A stretch of DNA of 6,293 nt from an uncultured Rhodoplanes sp. Its GTDB lineage: Bacteria > Pseudomonadota > Alphaproteobacteria > Rhizobiales > Xanthobacteraceae. The stretch lies in NCBI GenBank assembly GCA_936924235.1, contig CAKZHN010000340.1, positions 1 to 6,293 on the forward strand. The letters run 5' to 3'. The position numbers and the translations under genes are program-made. The notes beneath the pieces are model-generated. The model had not been told where the DNA came from, searched no databases, and saw only the letters and a list, made by a program, of their open reading frames with translations. Positions 1 through 5,617 of this stretch are shown piece after piece (the first letter of the stretch is position 1; every line of letters starts with the position of its first letter).

Positions 1-28
1 CGCACAGCCGGATTGAATACGCTTTCAT
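1..28 (-). CDS. 5' end of a minus-strand gene cut by the window edge, product unknown
   Basis: On the minus strand an ATG at 28-26 follows a near-perfect Shine-Dalgarno AGGGAGG (complement of 35-41) with 6 nt spacing. Nine codons are visible before the edge, reading MKAYSIRLC. The ribosome site is the main reason to call a gene. The start vaguely recalls the first residues of IS630-type transposases (M-K-x-Y-S-hydrophobic), which would fit the AT-richer DNA beside it, but nine residues cannot decide a family and I saw no terminal inverted repeats. The gene diverges from the nuclease gene to its right. Confidence 0.5.
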
Positions 29-261
29 GACAGACCTCCCTGTACATTAATTCTTGGTTAGATGCGGCGTTCACTGCTGGCGATACCTAGCAGCCCAATT
101 CAACCTACGGCATAGTGCCGATCCAACAATAATAACTTTTTTTGAGCGGCACCGAGCGATTTGATCTCGGCAAAGCGAACGCGCAGCCACTGACGTTTTG
201 AGGGCATGTGTCAAACGGCGAAAGCCGTTTGAGCGGTAGATCATTGTCTAGGGAGGAAGAA
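29..261. other. Divergent intergenic region, AT-richer than the rest
   Basis: This holds the leader regions of two diverging genes. Bases 1-180 are about 50% G+C by hand count, clearly below the coding part of the window. It contains a T7 run at 137-143 and two small inverted repeats (CGGCA/TGCCG at 108-120, CCGAG/CTCGG at 152-170). I could not find a convincing sigma70-type -35/-10 pair on either strand. The only strong structured element is the hairpin at 211-232, listed separately. Confidence 0.5.
211..232 (+). promoter_or_regulatory. Perfect GAAA-tetraloop hairpin in the leader of the nuclease gene
   Basis: TCAAACGGC (211-219) pairs perfectly with GCCGTTTGA (224-232) across a GAAA loop (220-223), giving a 9-bp stem capped by a GNRA tetraloop, a very stable RNA fold. 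It ends 19 nt before the Shine-Dalgarno GGGAGG (251-256). No T-run follows, so it is unlikely to be an intrinsic terminator. It may stabilise the mRNA 5' end, be a protein or operator site, or be a dispersed repeat copy. It lies inside a possible GTG-started extension (208) of the nuclease, which argues against that start. Confidence 0.55.
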
Positions 262-1467
262 ATGATCCTGTCCCCATTGGACGAGTCAGGCAAGCCCACG
301 GACTGGTGGTTCATGTACAAGGCCCCGAAGCTCAATGCAGCGGCGGGACTGACGGATGCGTCGACGGGCTTCGAGTATGTGTATTTCGACAGCAAAGCGA
401 CCGCTGTCACGCGCTCGCCTTACACGCTCGATAGCGACAATGGCGCGCTGTTTCACACGCTCGACTCTGTATTTGGCAATCCGCAGGCGAATACCGGCTG
501 GATTCTTTACAATGACGAGATACCCAACGGCGCAACATCGCTGACGCTGGGCCACAGCAAGGGCGTGATTGGCTTCGACGCCGCCAGCAACACGGCGTTC
601 TGGCTGGTCCATTCATGGCCGAAGTTTCCTCTTCCGGATGACTCCGCGCAGCCGAGTCCGATGTACGGCCAGACGTATCTCTGCGTCGCGCTCGATCTCG
701 ACCAGGCTCGACAGCTCGCCACGCAGATGCACCATTATCAGCAGCCACAGGTCTATCAGTCGCGCATCCCGACGAGCTTCGCGACCGACGATCCGTTGTT
801 CCTGCTGAAACACGACGTCATTCGTGACAATGATCCCGCTGGCAGCAATGTGCTCGAATTGAAATCCATTGGTGGCATGCCATTGAAGGTGATCGCCAAG
901 AACGCGGCGTGGAACGACGATTTCTGGAACGACCTCGTCGTCGATGCGATCAAGGCAAGCATCGATGTCGACACCTGGATTCGCGGCGGCCCGAAGGTCA
1001 TTCCCGGGACCACGGATCCAAGCGGGCAGTTCACGGTCGCCGATATCAAGTACATCACGTTGGAGAACTTGGGATTGGGAACTCGCTGGGCCTGGCCCGA
1101 GGCCAAGGATCACGCGAAATGGGCGATCAGCGACGCAAACCAAGGCAACTGGGTGTGCGTCGGCGACATCAACCGCATGATCAGCCAGCGCAAGCGCGGT
1201 GGCTGCACCATCGCCTTCCAGCACGACGTGCTTTGGTCAATGCTGAGCAAGACCGACAAGTTCGTCGTTCCTGCGGGCAGCAATCTCACGCCGGCAGAGG
1301 CGAAGACCAAGGTGCGCGTGTCGCGTATCAAGGCCGAGAAGGATGCCGACCTGCCGAAGAATCCCAGGCGCCGGAAATGGGACTTGGCCGAGACGCCGGC
1401 CGCTGACCATGCCGCACCAGCGCCAACTCATCGCGCGCCGGCCAAGCCGAAAACTTCGCATTCCTGA
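262..1467 (+). CDS. DNase II-like nuclease (PLD-fold, two HxK motifs), no signal peptide
   Basis: A 401-aa homologue of deoxyribonuclease II, the metal-independent endonuclease family of the phospholipase D fold, which in animals acts at acid pH. Visible family marks are the N-terminal DWWFMYKAP (14-22), GHSKGV with the first HxK (H98-S99-K100), FWLVHSWPKFP (113-123), and the second HxK in DHAKWA (H284-A285-K286), followed by WVCVGDINR (297-305) and RGGCTIAFQ (312-320). Both catalytic HxK motifs are intact, so it is probably active. Residues about 341-401 form a Lys/Ala/Pro-rich basic tail. The ATG at 262 is chosen because GGGAGG (251-256) precedes it by 5 nt; the in-frame GTG at 208 has no such site and would translate a hairpin. 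No hydrophobic leader is seen, unlike the lysosomal or secreted animal enzymes. The next gene starts 11 nt after the stop, so the two are probably co-transcribed. Confidence 0.88.
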   Translation: MILSPLDESGKPTDWWFMYKAPKLNAAAGLTDASTGFEYVYFDSKATAVTRSPYTLDSDNGALFHTLDSVFGNPQANTGWILYNDEIPNGATSLTLGHSKGVIGFDAASNTAFWLVHSWPKFPLPDDSAQPSPMYGQTYLCVALDLDQARQLATQMHHYQQPQVYQSRIPTSFATDDPLFLLKHDVIRDNDPAGSNVLELKSIGGMPLKVIAKNAAWNDDFWNDLVVDAIKASIDVDTWIRGGPKVIPGTTDPSGQFTVADIKYITLENLGLGTRWAWPEAKDHAKWAISDANQGNWVCVGDINRMISQRKRGGCTIAFQHDVLWSMLSKTDKFVVPAGSNLTPAEAKTKVRVSRIKAEKDADLPKNPRRRKWDLAETPAADHAAPAPTHRAPAKPKTSHS

Positions 1468-1478
1468 GGAACAGAGCG

Positions 1479-2084
1479 ATGTCTTATCATCACGATCACA
1501 ATCATACGACCGACGTGCGCGCCCAATTCCGCGCGGGCCGATACCCCGAAAGCTATGCCGCGCTCGTCGGCACGATCGAGCAGGGCAGCGAGAAAGCGAT
1601 CACCGGGCGAAGCGGCGACCACATCCAGTTTTACCTGAGCGTGGGTGGCGGTGCCCGCTATCAGGTGGACGTCAACACCCAGTCGACCGACGGCACTGCG
1701 ATCAACGTTTACATCGCGGATCAGAGCGTCAACCCATCCGGCACGAATCCCGACGAGCCGTTCGGTGCGCCCGCCTACGGCCTGTTTCCGGCTGCAGCCC
1801 TCAGCTATCCAAAGATCGGCCTGACCAACAAGGACTTCTCGCCGCTCAGTTACTATCGCATCGAAGGGCAACTGACGTCCGCGCTGCAGGCATCCAGTTT
1901 CGTCACGGTCTATGGATTGACGTTCGACGATGGCGGCACCGATGGAAAGGGTGTCCACGAAACGCACTTCACGGGCCGGCCGGACCAGGACGGCGCGCTC
2001 GTGATTTACTCGATCGATCCTGCGAGCGGAGCGCCAGTGCGCACCTGGTTCTTCTTCAAATTCGCGAACCAGAATATCGCCTGA
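1479..2084 (+). CDS. DUF2278 (YukJ-like) family protein, function unknown
   Basis: A 201-aa protein that I place in the DUF2278/YukJ family from recalled family pattern. Typical pieces are RYQVDVNTQS (60-69, the central strand with N-x-QS), GVHETHFTG (158-166, matching the family's G-[IV]-H-x-[IT]-H-x-x-[GN] segment), QDGALVIYS (170-178) and the C-terminal WFFFKFANQNI (190-200). The family's biochemical role is unknown to me. The N-terminus is His/Asp-rich (HHDHNH, 4-9), which could bind metal but may be incidental. No signal peptide or membrane segment is seen. A Shine-Dalgarno GAGGA (1466-1470) overlaps the nuclease stop codon and lies 8 nt before the ATG, which supports translation from one mRNA with the nuclease. 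A helper or regulatory role for the nuclease is possible but rests only on gene order. Confidence 0.8.
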   Translation: MSYHHDHNHTTDVRAQFRAGRYPESYAALVGTIEQGSEKAITGRSGDHIQFYLSVGGGARYQVDVNTQSTDGTAINVYIADQSVNPSGTNPDEPFGAPAYGLFPAAALSYPKIGLTNKDFSPLSYYRIEGQLTSALQASSFVTVYGLTFDDGGTDGKGVHETHFTGRPDQDGALVIYSIDPASGAPVRTWFFFKFANQNIA

Positions 2085-2114
2085 CTCGGAGCGGTTCGGG
2101 GTCTTTTCCCTCGT

Positions 2115-2145
2115 CCGGCAGGGGGATGCATCACCCCTGCTCCGG
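2115..2145 (+). terminator. Hairpin after the nuclease/DUF2278 pair, possible terminator
   Basis: CCGGCAGGGG (2115-2124) pairs with CCCCTG and CCGG (2134-2139, 2142-2145), with a 2-nt bulge CT at 2140-2141 and a 9-nt loop that contains the palindrome GATGCATC. It begins 30 nt after the DUF2278 stop. The downstream tract TGTTCTTCT is only moderately T-rich, so termination could be partial and the next gene, 34 nt on, may receive some read-through. Confidence 0.4.
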
Positions 2146-2178
2146 TGTTCTTCTGGATAGCCAAGGCAGGAGGACACG

Positions 2179-2421
2179 ATGCGAACGCTGACAGGAATGG
2201 CGGCCCTGGGGATCATCCTCGTCGCCGGCACGGTCCCGGGACACGCCGGCCAGTACCATTGGTGCGCCAACGACGGTCAAAGCCGCAGCGGCGGGATGTC
2301 GTGCTATTACACGACGCTCGATCAATGCAGGGCGGCCGTGTCAGGGAGCGGTGCGTTCTGCATGCCGAACTACGCGGACCCGGAGCCGCAGGGCAATTCA
2401 TCGGCGCGACGGCGTCGCTAG
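2179..2421 (+). CDS. Small secreted DUF3551-like protein
   Basis: An 80-aa protein with a signal peptide: a basic start (MRTLTG), a hydrophobic core at 7-19 and a likely cleavage after GHA (residue 23). The mature part has four cysteines (29, 42, 50, 61) in the pattern YHWCA, GGMSCYY, DQCRAAVSGSGAFCMPN. This matches the short DUF3551 proteins that are common and multicopy in Bradyrhizobium and relatives (recalled pattern). The cysteines could form two disulfides in the periplasm. Function is unknown. The C-terminus ends in four arginines. The start is well supported by AGGAGG (2168-2173) 5 nt before the ATG. A hairpin separates it from the gene upstream, and it converges with the minus-strand gene ending at 2462. 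Confidence 0.85.
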   Translation: MRTLTGMAALGIILVAGTVPGHAGQYHWCANDGQSRSGGMSCYYTTLDQCRAAVSGSGAFCMPNYADPEPQGNSSARRRR

Positions 2422-2451
2422 CGGCAGCCAAGGCACCGCGGACGGCTCAAC

Positions 2452-2463
2452 GAGTGGCCACTC
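2452..2463. repeat. 12-nt perfect palindrome between convergent genes
   Basis: GAGTGGCCACTC is a perfect palindrome that overlaps the stop codon of the minus-strand membrane protein gene. With no room for a proper loop it makes a poor RNA hairpin, and no T-run follows on either strand. GCGAC-GGC-GTCGC (2406-2418) is a second small hairpin at the end of the DUF3551-like gene. The 40-nt gap between the two genes has no better terminator that I can see. Confidence 0.35.
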
Positions 2464-3049
2464 AGTCGTTCACGGCTGGCGCATGCTGCTGCGCCAGCGC
2501 TTCGGTGAGATCCGGCACGTCCTTACAATCGCCGGCCGCCTCCTTCAGAAGAGTCTGCATGAACGGCCGGTACATTTCGATAAATCGCTTGTCGGCCGGA
2601 TGGCAGAGGTAGCGGCGATGCGGCCGGATATCCATCTGGAACGCCACCAGCCATTCCCGGACGCCCTCGTTGTCGCCAACGCCCTGCACCACGTTCAGGA
2701 TGTCGTCATAGGCGTGCACCATGTGCGCGACGAAGGTCTGATAGCGCAGATATTCGGCGTGGCTGTGCATCAGCGCCGTATAGTCAGGATCGGACAGGTG
2801 CGGATAGCGCAGGAGCGCGTCGCTGTAGGTCGCGTAGATCCGCCGCGCGTCGGCCAGCTCGGCGCGATAGGCCTCGGCCTCCGATTTCCTGCGGTTGTCG
2901 TTGAGCTGGAAGATCACCACCGCGAAGCCGACCAGAGCGATCACGGCCGACGCGATCTGGGCGAGGTTGCCGTAGCGCGAATACCAGGGCGCCGCGGGCG
3001 GCGGCGAGGCTGGCACAGGTGGCGTCGTTGTCGTTTCCGGCGATGTCAT
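2462..3049 (-). CDS. Hypothetical single-pass membrane protein
   Basis: A 195-aa protein of unrecognised family. Residues 1-22 are Thr/Pro-rich (TTTTPPVPASPPP) and probably disordered. One strong transmembrane helix lies at about 28-49 (from NLAQIASAVIALVG to FQL). A basic NRRKSE stretch follows at once, so the long C-terminal part probably faces the cytoplasm. That part (52-195) looks mostly helical and charged, with aromatic-rich segments YATYSDALLRYPHL (72-85) and HAEYLRYQTF (97-106). The ATG at 3049 has a strong Shine-Dalgarno GGGAGGG (complement of 3055-3061) about 6 nt away. It looks like a signalling or scaffold-type membrane protein, but I see no catalytic motif. It is preceded by a hairpin that abuts the ribosome site. 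Neighbours give no functional hint. Confidence 0.8.
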   Translation of the reverse strand: MTSPETTTTPPVPASPPPAAPWYSRYGNLAQIASAVIALVGFAVVIFQLNDNRRKSEAEAYRAELADARRIYATYSDALLRYPHLSDPDYTALMHSHAEYLRYQTFVAHMVHAYDDILNVVQGVGDNEGVREWLVAFQMDIRPHRRYLCHPADKRFIEMYRPFMQTLLKEAAGDCKDVPDLTEALAQQHAPAVND

Positions 3050-3060
3050 GCGGGCCCTCC

Positions 3061-3079
3061 CGGCCTGACCTTTAGGCCG
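3061..3079 (-). promoter_or_regulatory. Hairpin abutting the ribosome site of the membrane protein gene
   Basis: CGGCCT (3061-3066) and AGGCCG (3074-3079) form a perfect 6-bp stem with a 7-nt loop. In the minus-strand mRNA it ends exactly where the Shine-Dalgarno GGGAGGG begins. It could influence ribosome access or be a weak terminator for transcripts arriving from the exporter gene, although no T-run follows. Function is inferred only from position. Confidence 0.3.
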
Positions 3080-3109
3080 AGACGCATCCCGTTACAATTC
3101 CGGAGCCGG

Positions 3110-3244
3110 CTACCGCTTCTCGGCAATGGCCTTGAGCAGCGGCGTGATCCGCCCCATGTCGGCCTGGATGGCGTCGTCGAACTTCCCCAGCGGCATGTCT
3201 CTGGGCCCGATGACTTGCGCTCGGATCAGAATCGTAGGTTTTAT
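3110..3244 (-). pseudogene. Short coding remnant or tiny ORF downstream of the MFS gene
   Basis: The minus-strand frame ending in TAG at 3112-3110 reads protein-like from just after the exporter stop: ILIRAQVIGPRDMPLGKF, then DDAIQADMGRITPLLKAIAEKR. The only ATG (3196-3194) would give 28 aa with no clear Shine-Dalgarno. The piece looks like the C-terminal tail of a longer protein whose body is missing; the VIG-x5-F-DDAI-x-ADM-x-R-x-TPLLK pattern recalls the tail of tripartite tricarboxylate transporter binding proteins (TctC/Bug), but that is a guess from a short motif. Upstream the frame runs on inside the exporter gene as Arg/Ala-rich shadow sequence, so any parent gene has been cut away here. 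Confidence 0.35.
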
Positions 3245-4857
3245 TCGACGCCGATTTCTGCGGCGATCAGGTGCGCCACCGGTGGAGGCATCTGTCCCTT
3301 CTGAAACGCTTGGACCCGCTCCTGCAGTTGGCGGCCCTCCTGGGTGACCCGCTCGTGCTGGCGCAGATGCTCGAGCCACGACGCGATCTGGAAGGTCTCG
3401 ACGAACTTGCCGGGCTCGGCGACGTCCTCGAACACGCCCCACTCGAAGGCGCCGTCTCGCCAGCGCTGGTCGGACAGCGCGAACAGCGCTTCGAGGAACG
3501 CCGCGCGGTCGTTCGGATCGATGCGGTATTCCACCGTCACCAGCACCGGACCGCGGTCGCCGGCGACGTCTTGCGCCAGCACCGGCGCAGGCCAATGCAT
3601 CGACGGATTGAGATCGACGCCGGCGCCGGTCTGCAGCTTCCAGCGGTGCAGCGCGACGAGCGCGATGACCAGCATCGCTGCCGCGATGATGTGGGTGACC
3701 GGCAGGCCCAGATGCACCGCCACCTGACCCCAGGCCATGCTGCCAAGGCTCATCGCGCCGAACATCACGGTGACGAACAGCGCGAGACCCCTGCCCCGCA
3801 CCCAGGCCGGCAGGCCGAGCTGTGCGGAGACGTTGATGGTCGCGAGCATCGCGATCCACGAAAGCCCAGCCACGCAGCATGCGGTCAGCGCCACCGCGGG
3901 ATCGCGGGCGAGGCCGAACAGCACCAGCGCCATAGCGGTGCCGACCGTGCCGACGGCGGCCATGCCGTCGGCGCCGAGGCGGTCGTTGATCAGCGGCAAA
4001 AGCAGCGCGCCGATCACGGCGCTGCCGCCGATCGCGCCCAATAAGATCCCGTAAAGCGCGGGCCCGCCGTGGACCTGGTTGCGCGCGACGAGCGGCAGCA
4101 GCGCCCAGTAGGCGCTGGCGAACAGGAAGAACCCGGTGGCGCGGATCAAGGTCGCGCGCAGATGCGGATTGCGCCGCGCGTGCCGGAGGCCGATCAGCAT
4201 GGCGCTGCCGAAACGCTCGGGCGGCAGATGCTGCGATGACCGCTGCAGCGGCCGCCACCAGACCAGCGCCGCGACCACACCCAGGTTGGTGATCGCGTTG
4301 ATCCAGAACGGCGCGGCGATGCCGAGCGCGCCTATGAATAAGCCCGCCAGCGCCGGCCCGATGGCGCGGCTGACATTGATGCCGACGCTGTTCGCGGCCA
4401 CCGCGGGTGACAGCTCCTCGCGCGGCACAAGCTGCGGCACGATCGACTGCCAGGCCGGCGCGATCAGCGCTGCGCCTATGCCCATCACGAAGGTGAAGCC
4501 GAGCAGCGAAGCGGGCGTGATCAGCTTGAGCCAGACCAGCAGCGAGAAGCCCGCGACCAGGACCACGAGCGCGGCCTGCACGGCGATCAAGAGCTTTCGC
4601 CGGTCCAGAATGTCGGCCAGCGCACCGGCCGGGATGCCGAACAGGAACATCGGCAGCGTGGTCGCGACCTGAACCATGGCGACGATCAGCGGGTCCGGAT
4701 TGAGCCCGGTCATCAGCCAGCCGGCGGCGGCGTTCTGCATCCAGGTGCCGATGTTGGAGATCACCGTCGCGGTCCAAAGGACCGCGAACACCGGATGACG
4801 GAATGGCGCCCAGGAGGACGCGCCAGCCGTTGGACCGCCTGAAGGTCTGTCGGGCAT
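3241..4857 (-). CDS. MFS exporter (MFS_3/EntS-like) with C-terminal ABM-like domain
   Basis: A 538-aa inner-membrane transporter of the major facilitator superfamily, closest in look to the MFS_3/EntS drug and siderophore exporter group. The N-terminus (WAPFRHPVFAVLW, SNIGTWMQNAAAGWLM) is typical of that group; motif A appears as GALADILDRRKL (78-89), and VPREELSPAVAANSVG leading to SRAIGPALAG spans 144-172. Hydrophobic helices run to about residue 404. A soluble cytoplasmic tail at about 436-525 (VLVTVEYRIDP, then FEWGVFEDVAEPGKFVETF, then SWLEHLRQHERVT) resembles the dimeric alpha/beta-barrel ABM fold that this group often carries. The substrate cannot be told. The ATG at 4857 keeps the conserved N-terminus complete, but no Shine-Dalgarno precedes it and the codon lies in an inverted repeat. 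The terminator at 4927-4950 cuts it off from the gene upstream, so it should have its own promoter. Confidence 0.9.
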   Translation of the reverse strand: MPDRPSGGPTAGASSWAPFRHPVFAVLWTATVISNIGTWMQNAAAGWLMTGLNPDPLIVAMVQVATTLPMFLFGIPAGALADILDRRKLLIAVQAALVVLVAGFSLLVWLKLITPASLLGFTFVMGIGAALIAPAWQSIVPQLVPREELSPAVAANSVGINVSRAIGPALAGLFIGALGIAAPFWINAITNLGVVAALVWWRPLQRSSQHLPPERFGSAMLIGLRHARRNPHLRATLIRATGFFLFASAYWALLPLVARNQVHGGPALYGILLGAIGGSAVIGALLLPLINDRLGADGMAAVGTVGTAMALVLFGLARDPAVALTACCVAGLSWIAMLATINVSAQLGLPAWVRGRGLALFVTVMFGAMSLGSMAWGQVAVHLGLPVTHIIAAAMLVIALVALHRWKLQTGAGVDLNPSMHWPAPVLAQDVAGDRGPVLVTVEYRIDPNDRAAFLEALFALSDQRWRDGAFEWGVFEDVAEPGKFVETFQIASWLEHLRQHERVTQEGRQLQERVQAFQKGQMPPPVAHLIAAEIGVE

Positions 4858-4864
4858 CCGACAG
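4847..4864 (-). promoter_or_regulatory. 7-bp inverted repeat with the MFS start codon in its loop
   Basis: CTGTCGG (4847-4853) and CCGACAG (4858-4864) are perfect inverted repeats flanking GCAT. In the minus-strand mRNA this is a CUGUCGG/CCGACAG stem presenting AUGC as a tetraloop, and that AUG is the likely start codon. No Shine-Dalgarno is visible in the 15 nt before it. It may be a translational control hairpin, a repressor operator, or a very short leader. Read on the plus strand, the same hairpin is followed by TTTT (4865-4868). Confidence 0.5.
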
Positions 4865-4926
4865 TTTTACATTGTCTCGGAAGCACAGCCCATGGCTCTC
4901 GACTGACCGGCGGCTTCCGCAAACGA

Positions 4927-4950
4927 AAAGACCGCCTGAAGGCGGTCTTT
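4927..4950 (-). terminator. Rho-independent terminator of the small Lys-rich secreted protein gene
   Basis: AAAGACCGCC (4927-4936) pairs perfectly with GGCGGTCTTT (4941-4950) across a TGAA loop, a 10-bp GC-rich stem. On the minus strand the stem runs into TCTTTTCGTTT, a good terminator tail, 24 nt after the stop of the gene at 5181-4975. The A/T ends make it potentially bidirectional. It separates that gene from the exporter downstream. Confidence 0.85.
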
Positions 4951-4974
4951 CCCACGCACACGCGCTGCCGCGCG

Positions 4975-5181
4975 CTACATCGACTTGTGCTGCTTCTTGG
5001 TATGAGTCTTTGACGTCTTCGTCTTGGCCGGCGCCGGCTTCGTCTGCGGCGTGCTGTTCGGGTCGGTGGTGTTGGCCTTGGCAGGATCAGTGGTGCCGGC
5101 GCTCTGCGCCATCGCAGCACCGCCGCTGCAGATACCGACGGTGATAGCCGCGGCGAGCGCCAGTTTCGCAAGATGGGTCAT
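4975..5181 (-). CDS. Small secreted Lys/Thr-rich protein, function unknown
   Basis: A 68-aa protein with a clear signal peptide: MTHLAKLALAAAITVG and a small-residue region ending AMA, with likely cleavage after residue 25 (AMA|QS). The mature 43 residues are low-complexity: a Thr/Asp/Asn part with a repeated TTDP (30-33 and 38-41), then a Lys/Thr/Pro tail (KPAPAKTKTSKTHTKK) that is strongly basic and probably disordered. Such short basic exported proteins are frequent in Bradyrhizobiaceae (recalled), with no known function; the tail could bind acidic polymers or the envelope. The ATG at 5181 has a GAGGAG-type ribosome site 8 nt away. It is monocistronic, ending at a strong terminator. Confidence 0.8.
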   Translation of the reverse strand: MTHLAKLALAAAITVGICSGGAAMAQSAGTTDPAKANTTDPNSTPQTKPAPAKTKTSKTHTKKQHKSM

Positions 5182-5426
5182 CAGAAAGTCTCCTCGGTTG
5201 CGACGCCCCCGAACAACTCAGCCTATCCGAAGCAAGTTCCGCGATTGCGAGTCTGACGGGAATTTAATCTGCCTGCGTCGCAGGCTTTCGCCGGTAATTA
5301 GGTAGCCGCTGCCGGGGGATCGAACCGGGCGAGGCGGCGCGGCCAGATCGCAGAACAGTCCGCGAAATCAAGGCATTCGTAGTTGTACGGATACCGGGCA
5401 AAGCCGCGGTCCGGTATCAACCACCC
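5182..5426. other. Divergent intergenic region with a small inverted repeat
   Basis: This lies between the minus-strand secreted protein gene and the plus-strand 53-aa gene. It holds a perfect GCCTGC-GTC-GCAGGC hairpin (5271-5285) followed by TTT on the plus strand, too short to call a terminator. I cannot name promoters with confidence. A TTG-started minus-strand frame covers 5501-5298 but has no ribosome site and is not annotated. Confidence 0.4.
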
Positions 5427-5588
5427 ATGGTCGACAACAGCCTTGATCTCCGGTTCTACGCCCTCTGGTGCGAGCGCCTGGCTGATGAATGCCAGGAGCA
5501 AAAGATCGCCGACGAATTGCGGCAGATCAGTTTCGAGCTCACCGAGCGGGCGCAGAACCAGACGCTTCTCAAAAGAACCGCAGCCTAA
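5427..5588 (+). CDS. Small helical protein (53 aa), function unknown
   Basis: The frame from ATG 5427 to TAA 5586-5588 encodes 53 residues beginning MVDNSLDLRFYALWCERLAD. The rest includes IADELRQISFELTERAQN. The residue mix is that of a real amphipathic helical protein: Leu, Glu, Arg and Ile spaced in heptad-like order, aromatic F-Y-A-L-W near the start, no low-complexity Arg/Pro runs. It is predicted cytoplasmic, with no signal or membrane helix. I do not recognise a named family; similar small orphan proteins are common in rhizobia. The Shine-Dalgarno is poor, which lowers confidence in expression level but not much in the frame, since the competing frames look like shadow translation. A strong hairpin 29 nt after the stop could end its transcript. 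Confidence 0.6.
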   Translation: MVDNSLDLRFYALWCERLADECQEQKIADELRQISFELTERAQNQTLLKRTAA

Positions 5589-5617
5589 AGAAGCGCGACT
5601 TTGGCAGACATACCTTA

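Noticed and set aside
108..143. Hairpin CGGCA-TAG-TGCCG followed by a T7 run as a terminator
   Set aside because: The T-run lies 16 nt beyond the weak 5-bp stem, too far for an intrinsic terminator, and no plus-strand gene ends just upstream.
208..261. GTG-started N-terminal extension of the nuclease
   Set aside because: The extension would translate the perfect hairpin and has no ribosome site, whereas the ATG at 262 has GGGAGG 5 nt upstream and leads directly into the family's DWWF motif.
1343..2270. Long overlapping frames on both strands (282 and 280 aa)
   Set aside because: They overlap the nuclease and DUF2278 genes, which have recognisable families and ribosome sites; their own sequences are Arg-rich and lack domains.
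3110..4777. 555-aa minus-strand frame overlapping the exporter
   Set aside because: Arg/Ala-rich shadow in another frame of the same strand. The overlapping exporter has clear membrane helices and motifs. Only its last 40 residues, outside the exporter gene, look protein-like.
4833..4942. 13-nt direct repeat GACCGCCTGAAGG at 4833-4845 and 4930-4942
   Set aside because: One copy is inside the exporter coding region and the other is part of the terminator stem. Short, with no further flanking similarity, so probably chance.
5312..5328. tRNA T-loop-like string (minus strand GGTTCGATCCC)
   Set aside because: The bases around it do not form a T-stem (two C-C mismatches) and no acceptor, D or anticodon arm could be placed. 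Taken as chance.
5298..5501. 67-aa minus-strand frame, partly protein-like (HGWLIPDRGFARYPYNYECL)
   Set aside because: It starts only at TTG, has no Shine-Dalgarno, and its front half is antisense to the better 53-aa plus-strand frame. Still worth a homology search.
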